Below, one piece after another: positions 8,709-18,259 of a stretch of 64,000 nt of DNA. Each line of letters begins with the position of its first letter. Position 1 is the stretch's first letter. The stretch lies in NCBI RefSeq assembly GCF_007673235.1, contig NZ_VDZH01000002.1:327652-391651 (forward strand). The letters run 5' to 3'. This DNA comes from Curtobacterium pusillum. GTDB taxonomy: Bacteria > Actinomycetota > Actinomycetes > Actinomycetales > Microbacteriaceae. The translations under genes were made by a program, and so were the position numbers. The notes below the pieces were generated by a model that did no database searches, was not told where the DNA came from, and was given only the letters and a program-made list of their open reading frames with translations.

Positions 8709-10248
8709 TGACAGGGGTCTCCCGTTCCTGGGTCATGTACTGCATGAGGACCTCTGGTGTGGCCTCGGAGCGGGGCACGTCGGCGGTGATCGTGCCCTCG
8801 GAGAGCGTGTAGATGCGGTCGCAGATGCCGAGCAGCTCGGGGAGCTCGGAGGAGATCACGATGATCCCCTTCCCCTGGTCCGCGAGCTGGTTGATGATCG
8901 TGTAGATCTCGTACTTGGCACCGACGTCGATGCCGCGCGTGGGTTCGTCGAGGATGAGCACGTCGGGGTCGGCGTACATCCACTTCGACAGGACGACCTT
9001 CTGCTGGTTCCCGCCGGAGAGCTTCCCGGTGACGACGTCGACGTTCGGCGCCTTGATGTTGAGGCTCCGGAGGTACTGCCCGGCGACCGTCGTCTCCTGG
9101 GACGCGTTGACGAAGCCCCAGTTGGCGAGCTTCCCGAGCGCCGACCCGGAGATGTTCCGCTTGATGTCGTCGATGAGGTTGAGGCCGTAGCGCTTCCGGT
9201 CCTCGGTGACGTAGGCGATCCCGTGGTCGATCGCCTGCGTGACCGTGTGGGTCTTGATCGGCTCGCCGCGCTTGTACACGGTGCCGCTGATGCCGGCGCC
9301 GTAGGACTGCCCGAACACGCTCATCGCGAGTTCGGTCCGTCCGGCGCCCATGAGCCCGGCGATGCCGACGACCTCGCCCGCGCGGACGGAGAGGTTCGCT
9401 TGGTGGATGATCTCGCGTGAGGAGTCGAGCGGGTGGTGGACGGTCCAGTCCTCGATGCGCAGGAGCTCCTCGCCGATCTGCGGGTCATCGCGCGAGGGGT
9501 ACCGGTTCGACAGGTCACGACCGACCATGCCGCGGATGATCCGGTCCTCGGAGACGTCGTCGGCGCGCATGTCGAGCGTCTCGATCGTCTTGCCGTCGCG
9601 GATGATCGTGACCTTGTCGGCGATCGCCTTGATCTCGTTGAGCTTGTGGCTGATGATGATCGCCGTCATGCCCTCGGCCTGCAGCGACCGGATGAGGTCG
9701 AGCAGGTGCGCGGAGTCGTCGTCGTTCAGCGCCGCGGTGGGCTCGTCGAGGATGAGGAGCTTCACCCGCTTCGACAGCGCCTTCGCGATCTCGACGAGCT
9801 GCTGCTTGCCGACGCCGATGTCCACGATCTTGGTGACCGGGTTGTCCTTGAGGCCGACGCGCTGCAGGAGCTCGGCGGCCGCCAGGTTCGTCTTGTTCCA
9901 GTCGATGAAGCCGGCCCGCGACTGCTCGTTGCCGAGGAAGATGTTCTCGGCGATCGACAGGAACGGGCTGAGCGCGAGTTCCTGGTGGATGATGACGACA
10001 CCCGCGGCCTCCGAGCCGTTGATGTCGCCGAACTCCACGGGGGAGCCGTCGATGAGGATCTCCCCGTCGAAGGACCCGTGCGGGTAGACCCCGGACAGCA
10101 CCTTCATCAGGGTGGACTTGCCGGCGCCGTTCTCGCCGCAGATCGCGTGGACCTGCCCGCGCTCGACCTCGATCGAGACCCCTTGGAGTGCCTTCACGCC
10201 GGGGAACGTCTTGGTGATGTCCCGCATCTCGAGGATGGTGTCCGCCAT
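8695..10248 (-). CDS. gguA: Multiple-monosaccharide ABC transporter ATPase (GguA/MmsA)
   Basis: A 517-residue duplicated ATPase typical of CUT2 sugar importers. The first half has Walker [10 protein letters not shown], Walker [12 protein letters not shown] and a degenerate signature [13 protein letters not shown]. The second half has a degenerate Walker A (GLMGAGRTE), a canonical signature LSGGNQQKV and Walker [13 protein letters not shown]. That asymmetry is normal in this family. The text [10 protein letters not shown] and [24 protein letters not shown] fits the MmsA/GguA subgroup. A family A hairpin separates it from the upstream binding-protein gene, which could lower its expression relative to chvE. 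Confidence 0.93.
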   Translation of the reverse strand: MADTILEMRDITKTFPGVKALQGVSIEVERGQVHAICGENGAGKSTLMKVLSGVYPHGSFDGEILIDGSPVEFGDINGSEAAGVVIIHQELALSPFLSIAENIFLGNEQSRAGFIDWNKTNLAAAELLQRVGLKDNPVTKIVDIGVGKQQLVEIAKALSKRVKLLILDEPTAALNDDDSAHLLDLIRSLQAEGMTAIIISHKLNEIKAIADKVTIIRDGKTIETLDMRADDVSEDRIIRGMVGRDLSNRYPSRDDPQIGEELLRIEDWTVHHPLDSSREIIHQANLSVRAGEVVGIAGLMGAGRTELAMSVFGQSYGAGISGTVYKRGEPIKTHTVTQAIDHGIAYVTEDRKRYGLNLIDDIKRNISGSALGKLANWGFVNASQETTVAGQYLRSLNIKAPNVDVVTGKLSGGNQQKVVLSKWMYADPDVLILDEPTRGIDVGAKYEIYTIINQLADQGKGIIVISSELPELLGICDRIYTLSEGTITADVPRSEATPEVLMQYMTQERETPVNERA

Positions 10249-10292
10249 GCGGACCGCCTTTCCGTCGTGCGCGCGTGCGCGCGCTGAGGAGA

Positions 10293-10336
10293 CGGACTGG
10301 AGGCACGGGGCGGGGTCGACCCGCGCCTCCAGTCCG
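10293..10336. repeat. Family A hairpin between chvE and gguA
   Basis: The arms CGGACTGGAGGC and GCCTCCAGTCCG are exact inverses, and further pairs extend the stem inward. It lies inside the transporter operon, 16 bp after the chvE stop and 44 bp before the gguA start. Its position suits partial termination or 3'-end protection of the chvE message (inference). The core CTGGAGGC recurs throughout the window. Confidence 0.75.
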
Positions 10337-10351
10337 ACGGATGGGTTGCGA

Positions 10352-11479
10352 CTACTTCAGGTCGGCTTCGGTGTAGTAGCCCGAGTCGACGAGGACTTCC
10401 TTGTAGTTGTCCTTCGTGACGACCGTCGGCTGGAAGAGGTAGGTCGGGACGACCTTGACCTTGTTGTCGTAGCTCTTCGTGTCGTTGACCTCGGGCTTCT
10501 TGCCCGTGAGCAGGTCCTCCGCCATCGTCACGGACTGCTTCGCGAGCTTGCGGGTGTCCTTGTAGATGGTCGAGTACTGCTGGCCGGCGATGATCGACTT
10601 CACGCTGGCCTGCTCGGCGTCCTGCCCCGTGATGGTCGGGAGCGGGCGGTCACTCGATCCGTACCCGGCACCCTGGAGCGCCGAGATGATGCCGATCGAC
10701 ATGCCGTCGTACGGCGAGAGCACGCCGTTGAGCGTCGTGCCGCCCGAGTAGGACTTCGCGATCAGGTTCTGCATGCGGGCCTTGGCGGTCGCCGGGTCCC
10801 ACTGCTGCGTCGCGGCCTGGGAGAGCTGGTCCTGGCCGGACTGGATCTTCAGCGTGCCGTCCTCGAGGTACGGCTTCAGGGTCTTCATCGCACCGTTGAA
10901 GAAGAAGCCCGCGTTGTTGTCGTCGAGCGACCCGGCGAAGACCTCGATGTTGAACGGACCCTTCTCGCCGGTCTTCTTGCCGTCCGCGTCGAGGACGCCG
11001 AGGCCGGTGAGCAGGCTGTTCGCCTGGTCGACGCCGACCTTCTCGTTGTCGAACGAGACGTAGTAGTCGACGTTCTTGTTGCCCGTGAGCAGACGGTCGT
11101 ACGAGATCACCTTGATGCCGGCCTTCGCGGCGGCGTCGAGCTGGTCGGAGAGCGCCCCGCCGTCGATCGACGCGATGATGAGGACCTTCGCGCCCTTCGT
11201 GATCATGTTGCTGACCTGCTGCGCCTGCTGCTGGACCTTGTTGTCGCCGTACTCGAGGTCGACCTTATAGCCGGCCTTCTCGAGGTCGCTCTTGACCGCG
11301 TTGCCGTCCTTGATCCAGCGTTCCGAGACCTTGGTCGGCATCGCGACGCCGACGAGGGCGCCCTTGTTGTCGGTGCTGCCGCCGCCGTCGGTGGACGCAC
11401 GGCCGCCGGCCGAGCAACCGGCCAGGGCGATGGCGATGCCGAGGGCGGCGACGCCCGCGACGATCTTGCGCTTCATCAT
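10352..11479 (-). CDS. chvE: ChvE-like sugar-binding lipoprotein
   Basis: A 375-residue periplasmic-binding-protein-like domain (family 4/CUT2), lipidated at Cys22 (lipobox LAGC). Family text includes [16 protein letters not shown] near the N-terminus and the ribose/ChvE-type core [18 protein letters not shown] and [22 protein letters not shown]. It captures aldose monosaccharides (arabinose, xylose, galactose or glucose in known relatives) and passes them to GguAB. It is the first gene of the operon, expressed from a promoter with perfect TTGACA overlapped by a lac-type operator that also occurs before araB, so arabinose is the favoured ligand. The divergent LacI-family gene is its probable repressor. 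Confidence 0.9.
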   Translation of the reverse strand: MMKRKIVAGVAALGIAIALAGCSAGGRASTDGGGSTDNKGALVGVAMPTKVSERWIKDGNAVKSDLEKAGYKVDLEYGDNKVQQQAQQVSNMITKGAKVLIIASIDGGALSDQLDAAAKAGIKVISYDRLLTGNKNVDYYVSFDNEKVGVDQANSLLTGLGVLDADGKKTGEKGPFNIEVFAGSLDDNNAGFFFNGAMKTLKPYLEDGTLKIQSGQDQLSQAATQQWDPATAKARMQNLIAKSYSGGTTLNGVLSPYDGMSIGIISALQGAGYGSSDRPLPTITGQDAEQASVKSIIAGQQYSTIYKDTRKLAKQSVTMAEDLLTGKKPEVNDTKSYDNKVKVVPTYLFQPTVVTKDNYKEVLVDSGYYTEADLK

Positions 11480-11556
11480 CGAAGTACCTCAGTTCCTGCG
11501 CGTCGACGTCGACGCACTCGGGTGCCGGGGCTGCTGTGCCCCGCGGGATTTGCTCG

Positions 11557-11598
11557 TGTGAGCGCTCACATACTGTGGGTTCCGTGACGGGGTGTCAA
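11557..11598 (-). promoter_or_regulatory. chvE promoter with overlapping LacI operator
   Basis: On the minus strand, TTGACA (11593-11598) is followed after 17 bp by CAGTAT (11570-11575). The perfect palindrome TGTGAGCGCTCACA (11557-11570) begins within that -10 box and runs over the expected start site. The palindrome is identical in its core to the symmetric lac operator. Repressor bound here would block chvE and could also affect the divergent lacI-family gene, which starts 90 bp away. Confidence 0.8.
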
Positions 11599-11659
11599 CT
11601 CATCGTGACCGTTTCGCGATCTTGTCGCGTCGGCCGGACTGCGCGGTACGGTTGGCCTC

Positions 11660-12709
11660 GTGACGACCACGACCGCGCTCGGGGACGCCGGCGGCAAACG
11701 TCGCAAGGCCCCCACGATCTTCGACGTCGCCGAGCGCGCGGGCGTCTCCCACCAGACCGTCTCCCGGGTGATCAACGGCGACCCGACGGTCCGTGAGCAG
11801 TTCCGCGCCCAGGTGTCCGACGCCGTCGCCGCACTGGGGTACCGCCCCCGTGCCGCGGCCCGGGCGCTCGCCGGGGGACGCAGTCGCGCGCTCGGCATCA
11901 TCACCGCGGGCGACGCCCTGTACGGACCGTCGAGCACCGCCATCGGCTTCGAACGGGCAGCCCGGTCGGCCGGGTACCACGTGCTGCTCTCGACGTTGCC
12001 CGACGACCCCCGTCCCGTCGACCTGTCGAACGCCCTCGTGACGCTGCTCGCCCAGGACGTCGCCGCGATCGTGCTCGTCGCCGCCGACAACCGGGTGCTG
12101 GACGCCCTCGCCTCGCTGACCGTCCCGGTCACGGTGCCCGTCGTCGTGGCGAACGCGGTCCAGCGCGACGCCGCCCGAGCTCCGGTGGCACCCAGCGTCG
12201 CCGCGGTCGCGATCGACCAGTCCGCCGGCGCGGAACTCGTCATGCGGCACCTGTTCGACCACGGGCACCGGCGGATCGTGCACATCGCCGGGCCTGCGGT
12301 CTCGCAGGAGTCCGAGGTGCGCCGGGTGACCTACGAGCGGATCATGCGCGATGCCGGGCTCGAACCCGTGGTGCTCGACGGTGACTGGACCCCGGCCAGT
12401 GGTTTCGCGGCCGCCCGGACCATCGACGTCCACACCGTCGACGCGGTGTTCGCCGGGAACGACCAGATGGCGCTCGGGGTGCTGCACGCCTTCGCCGACG
12501 AGGGGCTCCGGGTACCGGACGACATCGCGGTCGTCGGGTTCGACGACGTCCCCGAGGCCGCGCACTTCACCCCGCCGCTCACCACCGTGCGCCAGGACTT
12601 CCGGGCGATGGGCGAACGCGTGCTCGACACCGTGCGGGCGCTCGTCGAGGGCGAACCCCGCGACGAGACCCTGCTCCTGCCCGAGCTCGTGGTGCGCCGG
12701 AGCGCGTAG
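11660..12709 (+). CDS. LacI-family regulator, probable arabinose repressor
   Basis: A 349-residue repressor with an N-terminal HTH (TIFDVAERAGVSHQTVSRVIN, about residues 19-39) and a C-terminal sugar-binding domain that ends VVRRSA. The recognition-helix positions that read the lac operator in E. coli LacI (Tyr17, Gln18, Arg22) are His31, Gln32 and Arg36 here, a close match that fits the lac-like palindromes before chvE and araB. The start is GTG 11660. Because it adjoins the monosaccharide transporter and its likely sites flank araBDA, I infer it acts as an AraR-type regulator. Direct autoregulation is possible through the shared 180-bp region. Confidence 0.87.
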   Translation: MTTTTALGDAGGKRRKAPTIFDVAERAGVSHQTVSRVINGDPTVREQFRAQVSDAVAALGYRPRAAARALAGGRSRALGIITAGDALYGPSSTAIGFERAARSAGYHVLLSTLPDDPRPVDLSNALVTLLAQDVAAIVLVAADNRVLDALASLTVPVTVPVVVANAVQRDAARAPVAPSVAAVAIDQSAGAELVMRHLFDHGHRRIVHIAGPAVSQESEVRRVTYERIMRDAGLEPVVLDGDWTPASGFAAARTIDVHTVDAVFAGNDQMALGVLHAFADEGLRVPDDIAVVGFDDVPEAAHFTPPLTTVRQDFRAMGERVLDTVRALVEGEPRDETLLLPELVVRRSA

Positions 12710-12726
12710 GGGCGGCGAGGCACACG

Positions 12727-12832
12727 CAGTGTGCGAGGTTCCGCGCTCGGTGCGGGGCTTTCGCCGTCCCACCGTGCTCGGAACCTCGCACACTGGCGGC
12801 GCCCCCCTCGCACGGTGCGAGGGGGGCGCCGC
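12727..12832. terminator. Two strong hairpins between convergent genes
   Basis: The first (12727-12795) has perfect 16-base arms, CAGTGTGCGAGGTTCC and its inverse, around a 37-base loop that can itself fold. The second (12796-12832) follows with no gap: perfect 18-base arms around one base, with the inner core CTCGCAC. They fill the space between the stops of the lacI-family gene and the minus-strand permease, so a bidirectional terminator is likely. There is no T-run. The CTCGCACGGTGCGAG core occurs again at 30526-30542. Confidence 0.8.
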
Positions 12833-12850
12833 TCCGAGCCGACCCGACCG

Positions 12851-13804
12851 TCAGCCCTTCAACGCACCCGACGACAGGCCCGCGACGTAGAACCGCTGCA
12901 GCCCGACGTAGAGCGCGATGCACGGGATCATCGCCACCACCGACCCGGCGACGAGGTTCCCGTACGACACCTGCCCGTACGCGCCGGTCTGCAGGTTCAG
13001 CAGCGCGACGGGCAGCGTGTAGAGCGAGTCCTTCGTCAGGAAGGTCAGCGCTCCGAGGAACTCCGTCCACGACGCCAGGAACGCGTACAGTGCGGCGGTG
13101 GCGGCCCCGGGCAGGAGCAGCGGACGGAGAACGGACACGACGACCCGGAAGCGGGACGCCCCGTCGACGAACGCCGAGTCCTCGAGCTCGGTCGGGATCG
13201 ACTCGAACGCGTTCCGCATCACGAAGACCCCGAACGGCAGGTTCACCGTCGTGTAGAACAGCACGAGCCCGAGCAGCGAGTTCGTGAGCTTCATCGCGTT
13301 CAGCTCGAGGTACAGCGGCGTCAGGATGGCCTGGAACGGCACCATCATCGTCAGCAGCACGAGTCCGAACACGAGCCCCGACCCGCCGAACCGGAAGCGG
13401 GCGAACCCGTACCCGGCCATCGTCGCGATGACCGCGGTCAGGACGGCCGTCGACACCGAGACGATCACCGAGTTGAACACTCCCGTCAGCAGGTGCGACG
13501 ACGAGCTGAACACGGCGCTGAAGTTCTGCCAGCCGAGCTGGAAGAAGGTCGCCGGGTCCGGTGCCTGCGTGATCACGGCCTCGGGTTGGAACGCCCGCAG
13601 GATCGACCAGACGAGCGGGACGCCGAACACGAGCGCCGATCCGATGCCGGCGATCGCGTAGAGCGTGCGCTTGACGGCGGTGTCGCGCGGGTGCTGCACG
13701 CTGCCCTGGTGGTGGCGCCGCCTGCGCCCGTCGCCGCCGGTCGTGAGGGTCCGCGTGGACAGGTCCGGGGCGGCGAGCGAGGCCCGCGGTGTCGTGGTGC
13801 TCAT
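12851..13804 (-). CDS. Sugar ABC transporter permease, MalG type (GH127 operon)
   Basis: A 317-residue permease with a polar, Arg-rich N-terminal extension of about 45 residues and then six predicted helices. The EAA-loop equivalent is ELEDSAFVDGASRFRVVVSV, and the C-terminus FYVAGLSSGALKG is typical for MalG-like subunits. It is the last gene of the GH127-importer operon, starting 3 bp after the upstream permease stop. It forms the channel for the arabinoside or arabino-oligosaccharide expected from the GH127 neighbour (inference). Confidence 0.9.
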   Translation of the reverse strand: MSTTTPRASLAAPDLSTRTLTTGGDGRRRRHHQGSVQHPRDTAVKRTLYAIAGIGSALVFGVPLVWSILRAFQPEAVITQAPDPATFFQLGWQNFSAVFSSSSHLLTGVFNSVIVSVSTAVLTAVIATMAGYGFARFRFGGSGLVFGLVLLTMMVPFQAILTPLYLELNAMKLTNSLLGLVLFYTTVNLPFGVFVMRNAFESIPTELEDSAFVDGASRFRVVVSVLRPLLLPGAATAALYAFLASWTEFLGALTFLTKDSLYTLPVALLNLQTGAYGQVSYGNLVAGSVVAMIPCIALYVGLQRFYVAGLSSGALKG

Positions 13805-13807
13805 GGC

Positions 13808-14761
13808 TCAGTCCTTCTCTCGGAGTGCCCAGAACTGGAACACCGTGACGGCGGCGATGACGATGACGAGGGCGATCGACTGGGCGGTCGCTGCTCCGAG
13901 CTGCAGGTTCACGAACCCGCGGTTGTAGATGGCGTTGACGATGGTGGTGGTCTCGGTCCCCGGCCCGCCCTGGGTCAGGATGTAGAACTGGTTGAACGCC
14001 AGCAGCGACCCGATCACCGAGATGATCACGCTGAGCGCGACCGTCGACCGGATCATCGGGAAGGTGATGAGCCGTTCGGTCTGCCACCACGACGCACCCT
14101 CGAGCTGCGCGGACTCGTACACCTCGTCCGGGACGCCCTGCATCGCGGACATGAGCAGCACCATCGTCAGCCCGGACACGGCCCAGACGACGAGCACGCA
14201 GATGAGCAGGGTGGCGAGCGGCCCGTTCACGAGCCAGGCGGTGCTGCCGTCGGTGATGCCGAGCCAGCGGAGCACCATGTTGACGGCGCCGGAGTTCGGC
14301 TGGGCCTCGAGCACGAGCATGAACGACAGCGTGGTGAGCCCGACGACGTACGGCAGGAAGAACACCGTCCGGAGCAGGGTGCTCCCGCGTCGCCGCGCAC
14401 GGACCAGGACAGCCAGGAAGTACCCGAGCGCCAGGATCGGCAGCGTGACGATCGCCGTGTACAGCAGCGTGTAGCCGATGGCGTGCACGAACGTCGGGTC
14501 CTGGAACAGCGTCGCGTAGTTCTGCAGGCCGATGAACCGGTACGGGCCGATCAGGGGCCAGTTCGTGAACGAGATGTACAGCGCGAACACGAGCGGGGCG
14601 AGGACGAACACCGCGACGAAGAGGATCGCCGGGGCGACGAGCACGGCGCCGGTGCGCGGCGGGTGCGTGAGCGAGTTGCGGGTCCGGACCGGGCCGCGGC
14701 CCACGGTGGGTCGGCCCGCACCGGTCCGGCCGGCGGAGCGCCGGGTGGAGATGGTGGTCAT
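13808..14761 (-). CDS. Sugar ABC transporter permease, MalF type (GH127 operon)
   Basis: A 317-residue permease whose first helix starts near residue 40 (GAVLVAPAILFVAVFVLAPL). The coupling loop reads YESAQLEGASWWQTERLITF, and FYILTQGGPGTETTTI before the last helices is a MalF/UgpA-type hallmark. ATG 14761 is chosen; it lies 23 bp after the binding-protein stop. It partners the downstream permease. No ATPase gene is present in the operon. Confidence 0.9.
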   Translation of the reverse strand: MTTISTRRSAGRTGAGRPTVGRGPVRTRNSLTHPPRTGAVLVAPAILFVAVFVLAPLVFALYISFTNWPLIGPYRFIGLQNYATLFQDPTFVHAIGYTLLYTAIVTLPILALGYFLAVLVRARRRGSTLLRTVFFLPYVVGLTTLSFMLVLEAQPNSGAVNMVLRWLGITDGSTAWLVNGPLATLLICVLVVWAVSGLTMVLLMSAMQGVPDEVYESAQLEGASWWQTERLITFPMIRSTVALSVIISVIGSLLAFNQFYILTQGGPGTETTTIVNAIYNRGFVNLQLGAATAQSIALVIVIAAVTVFQFWALREKD

Positions 14762-14784
14762 GTCTGCACCTCTCTGTGCAACGG

Positions 14785-16092
14785 TCAGGCCTGGACCTGG
14801 TCGAGGATCCGCTGGTACTCGGACTGCGCGGTCTTCATGGCCGCGGCGGCCCCCGCGCCGAACACGGCCTCGCGGAACATCCCGAAGTACGGCGACGACG
14901 GCTGGTTGTTGAGCAGGTTGTACGCGAGCGTCCGCGGCGCGTACCCCTTGTCGATGGCGTCGAGCGGGCCGAACGCGAGCGGGTACTGCTTCCGGTACGC
15001 CGGGGTCGCGGCGTCCGACCGGGTCGGGAAGTACCCGCCGTCGGGGAGCGCCTGCTGCTGCTGCAGCCCGTTCGCGTACTGCATGAACGCCCAGCCGCCG
15101 GACGGGTTCGCCGCCCCGTTCGGGATGCACATGTTGTCGCCGCCGTCGAAGAACGACCGCTTGCCGTCCCACGAGGGGATGAGCACCGTCTGCATCTTCG
15201 CCCGCATCGCCTTCGTCGCGGCCGGGACGGTGGCGCCGTACGAGGTCGGGAAGATGCCGACCTTGCCGGCGCGGAAGTCGGCGCCCCACGTGGTGCCCGC
15301 GTCGGAGTACGTCGCCTTCGAGAGCACGCCGTCCTTCCACAGCTGCCGGTAGAACTCGAGCATGCGTTCGAGGGCCTCGTTGCCGGTGATGTTCGCCTTC
15401 TGGGAGCCGACCTCGCCGGACATCATGTCGACGCCGGTGGCCCAGACGTGCGGCTGCGTGACGAAGCCGATGATGCCCGCGGCGTTGCCGGAGATCGACC
15501 ACCCGTAGACGTCGTCGCCGGTCTTCCGGATCGCCTTCGCCGCGGCGAGCAGCGAGTCGAGGTCCTTCGTCGAGTCCGCGACGTCGAGTCCGGCCCGCTC
15601 GAACAGCTCCGTGTTGACGAACAGCTGCGAGTTGTCCGCCAGGTACGGCAGCCCGTAGTACCGGTCCCGGTACTCGAGCAGCCGCAGATGTCCCGGAGAG
15701 ATCGCGTCGAAGTAGTCCAGGCCCTTCACGACATCGGTGAGGTCGGCGAATGCCTCGCGGAAGATGAACAGCTGCGAGTTGATGTCGTCGATGTCCACGA
15801 CGTCCGGCGGCTCACCGCCACGGATCGCGGTCGCGAGCTTCGTCACGTACTGCCCGTCGGGCACCGGCGTGAGCTCGACCTGCAGCTTCGGGTTCGCCTT
15901 GTTGAACCCGGCGACGGCAGCCGTGAGACCGGCCTGGGTCGCCGACCTGCACCAGACGTGCACGGTGCCGGTCGCGTTGCGACCGAACGACGCCGCCTTC
16001 GCGTCGACCTTCGGCAGGGTGCCGGAGCACGCCGCCAGGGTGAGGGCCGCCCCGCCGGCGAGACCGCCGGCGAGGAACGCTCTGCGCAGCAT
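14785..16092 (-). CDS. Sugar ABC transporter substrate-binding lipoprotein (GH127 operon)
   Basis: A 435-residue extracellular family 1 binding protein with a lipobox LAAC (Cys22) after RRAFLAGG. It contains GGEPPDVVDIDDINSQLF and DGGDNMCIPNGAANPSGGWAF, common in CUT1 sugar-binding proteins. ATG 16092 lies only 4 bp after the GH127 stop, so both should be translated from one message. The ligand is probably the oligosaccharide or glycoside that GH127 attacks inside the cell (inference from the operon). Confidence 0.9.
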   Translation of the reverse strand: MLRRAFLAGGLAGGAALTLAACSGTLPKVDAKAASFGRNATGTVHVWCRSATQAGLTAAVAGFNKANPKLQVELTPVPDGQYVTKLATAIRGGEPPDVVDIDDINSQLFIFREAFADLTDVVKGLDYFDAISPGHLRLLEYRDRYYGLPYLADNSQLFVNTELFERAGLDVADSTKDLDSLLAAAKAIRKTGDDVYGWSISGNAAGIIGFVTQPHVWATGVDMMSGEVGSQKANITGNEALERMLEFYRQLWKDGVLSKATYSDAGTTWGADFRAGKVGIFPTSYGATVPAATKAMRAKMQTVLIPSWDGKRSFFDGGDNMCIPNGAANPSGGWAFMQYANGLQQQQALPDGGYFPTRSDAATPAYRKQYPLAFGPLDAIDKGYAPRTLAYNLLNNQPSSPYFGMFREAVFGAGAAAAMKTAQSEYQRILDQVQA

Positions 16093-16096
16093 CACG

Positions 16097-18094
16097 TCAC
16101 CGCGCCAGTGGGAGCCAGACGCGCATCGGCGCGGCGCCGCGGTTCGCCCAGGCGTAGTAGGGGACCGCGGTCGCGGTGACGGCCTGGAGGCCCGTGGCGG
16201 GGCCCGCAGAGCCGGCCGCGTCGTCGACGCTGGTGGCGTCCAGAGCGTGATCCGCGCCTCCCGGCCCGTCCAGTCGTCGGTACGGCCACGCTGCCTGCAC
16301 GTGCTCGGCAGGCGCACGACCCGGAACGCGCAGCGTGACGATGCCGTCGAGCAACCCGTCCTGGCGGTCCTCGGTGATCGTCGCGTCCGCGTCGACCGTC
16401 AGGTCGTCGACCGTGAAGCCCTGCTGGTCGGCCTGCTCGACCGCGTACACGAGCGGGCCGCGCTCGATCGCGACCTGCCCGCGGGCGGCGTCGATCCGGG
16501 TGTCGGCCACGTACCGGTGCGGCGTCGTGTCGAAGGCGAGCTCGACGGTGTCGCCGGCGGTCCACTCGCGGTCGATGACGTGCAGCGTGCCCGGCGCGGG
16601 GCTGTCCGTGCCGTCCGGACCCGTGACCGTCGTGGTGTCCGACCATGCGGGGATCCGCAGACCGAGGGCGAGCGGGCCGTCCTCGGTGACCGTGACGCGC
16701 ACGTGGCCGTCGTGCGGGTAGCCGGTCTCGACGTCGACCCGGCCGAGCGACGCCGTGGCGTACTGGTGCAGCTGCAAACCGCCGTCGGTCGCGGTCGCCA
16801 GGTAGCCGTCGAGGCTCGCGAACGTCCGCATGATGTTCGGCGGGCAGCACGCGCAGTCGAACCAGCCGCGGCGCCCGTGCGCGGGGGAGCGGTTCTCGTC
16901 CTGGTGGGCGTGGTCGCGCTGCTGCAGCGGGTTCACGTAGAAGTACTCCGTGCCGGCCAGGCTCACCCCGGCGAGGAACGCGTTGTACAGCAGGCGCTCG
17001 ATCGCGTCGGCGTACTCGGGCTTGCCGGTCGCGAGCAGCAGGCGCCAGGCCCACTGGATGCCGCCGATCGCCGCGCAGGTCTCGGCGTAGCCGCGGTCGG
17101 TCGGGAGCTCGTACGGGTCGCCGAACGCCTCCCAGTCCCAGCGGGCACCGAGGCCGCCCGTGATGAACGCCTTCGTCGCGAGCATGTCCGCGAACTGCCG
17201 CTCGCTCGCCGTCAGGAGTTCGGTGTCGCCGGTCTCGATCGCGACGTCGACCGCTCCGGCCGCCAGGTACACGGCGCGGACGGCGTGCCCCTCGACGGTC
17301 GTGGCCTGTCGACTCGGCACGCGGTCGGAGAAGTACGTCGGTTCGCCGCCGGCCCGCTCGATGATGCCGTGCCCGCGGGCGTCCACGAACCAGTGCGCGA
17401 GGTCGAGGTAGTCGCGGTTGCCGGTCTCGCGGTAGAGCTCGACGAGGCCCATCTCGACGACGGGGTGGCCGTCGATGTCGGTCGTCTTGCCGTCGCCGTC
17501 GCCGAAGGTCCGGACCAGGTGGTCGGCGTTCTTGATCGCGACCTCGAGCAGGCCGGTGTCGCCCGTCGCACGGTGCTGCGCCACGGCCGCCTGGTACAGG
17601 TGTCCGGCGCAGTACATCTCGTGGCTCCACTTGAGGTCCGTGTACCGCTCGCCCTTCCCGCGGATCTGCTGCACGGAGTCGAGGTAGCCGTCGTCGGCCT
17701 GCGCCTGGGCGTACAGGGCGGTGACCTCGCGCTGCAGTTCGAGCAGGTCCTCGGACGGGGCGCGGCCGTACTCCCACGCCACCGCCTCGAGCCACTTCGT
17801 CACGTCGGAGTCCATGAAGATCGGGCCGGTCGCGTCGCCGTCCTCGAGGCCGGCGGCGATGCGGAGGTTCCGGAAGTTCCCCGCGGCCTCGAGCAGGGCG
17901 TACCCGCCGCGGATCGCGTCGCGGCCGTTCCGCTCCTGCCGGAGTGCCCAGAAGCCCCCGGTGATCCGGGCGTCGCCCGTCGGCAGGGGCCGGAGCGTGA
18001 GGTGCGCGTCGGCGGTCGGGAGGACCGGCGTCGCGGTGTGTGCGCTGCTGGTCGCGGTGCGCGCGCGGCTGTCGGTCGCGGGTGGGGTGGTCAT
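16097..18094 (-). CDS. GH127 beta-L-arabinofuranosidase
   Basis: A 665-residue cytoplasmic glycosidase, the usual size for family GH127. The zinc-thiolate active site of the Bifidobacterium enzyme HypBA1 is intact: Glu338 and Cys340 in YAETCAAIG, and the adjacent cysteines 416-417 in DCACCPPNIMR, one of which is the nucleophile. Known members release L-arabinose from beta-linked arabinofuranosides such as those of plant hydroxyproline-rich glycoproteins. The start ATG 18094 follows a strong AAGGAGGCGAC ribosome site. It is first in an operon with a dedicated importer and is divergent from a LacI-family gene, which probably represses it. Product arabinose would enter the araBDA pathway 1.5 kb away. 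Confidence 0.92.
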   Translation of the reverse strand: MTTPPATDSRARTATSSAHTATPVLPTADAHLTLRPLPTGDARITGGFWALRQERNGRDAIRGGYALLEAAGNFRNLRIAAGLEDGDATGPIFMDSDVTKWLEAVAWEYGRAPSEDLLELQREVTALYAQAQADDGYLDSVQQIRGKGERYTDLKWSHEMYCAGHLYQAAVAQHRATGDTGLLEVAIKNADHLVRTFGDGDGKTTDIDGHPVVEMGLVELYRETGNRDYLDLAHWFVDARGHGIIERAGGEPTYFSDRVPSRQATTVEGHAVRAVYLAAGAVDVAIETGDTELLTASERQFADMLATKAFITGGLGARWDWEAFGDPYELPTDRGYAETCAAIGGIQWAWRLLLATGKPEYADAIERLLYNAFLAGVSLAGTEYFYVNPLQQRDHAHQDENRSPAHGRRGWFDCACCPPNIMRTFASLDGYLATATDGGLQLHQYATASLGRVDVETGYPHDGHVRVTVTEDGPLALGLRIPAWSDTTTVTGPDGTDSPAPGTLHVIDREWTAGDTVELAFDTTPHRYVADTRIDAARGQVAIERGPLVYAVEQADQQGFTVDDLTVDADATITEDRQDGLLDGIVTLRVPGRAPAEHVQAAWPYRRLDGPGGADHALDATSVDDAAGSAGPATGLQAVTATAVPYYAWANRGAAPMRVWLPLAR

Positions 18095-18147
18095 GTCGCC
18101 TCCTTGCGATGTGACTGGTCCGTCGGCCGGCCCGTCGATCGGTGCCG

Positions 18148-18196
18148 GAAAACGGTTTCTGGCGGGGACGCTACGACACGTCCGACCGTTGCGCAA
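18148..18196 (-). promoter_or_regulatory. GH127 operon promoter and LacI-type operator
   Basis: On the minus strand, TTGCGC (18191-18196), a 17-bp spacer and TAGCGT (18168-18173) form a plausible promoter. Eight bases further on lies GAAACCGTTTTC (18148-18159), a palindrome with a central CG and one mismatched pair, the usual shape of a LacI-family operator. The divergent regulator gene has a TATGAT -10 candidate at 18218-18223. Confidence 0.65.
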
Positions 18197-18259
18197 GGGT
18201 CTTCCGCGTCGAATGCATATGATCGTGATCTCACTTCGTGGTTCGGAAAGGTGGTTGCC

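Noticed and set aside
11557..11570. Crp/GlxR-type site TGTGA...TCACA before chvE
   Set aside because: The half-sites are four bases apart, while Crp and GlxR sites need six. The element fits the lac symmetric operator exactly and recurs before araB.
16178..16200. Family A repeat near the end of the GH127 gene
   Set aside because: It codes for text just before the conserved PYYAWANRG segment, and no gap relative to the family pattern is evident. Not convincing as an insertion.
15737..18259. Very long open frame upstream of, and joined to, the second LacI-type gene
   Set aside because: It runs antisense through GH127 and its binding-protein gene and has no family similarity. Long antisense frames are expected at this GC content.
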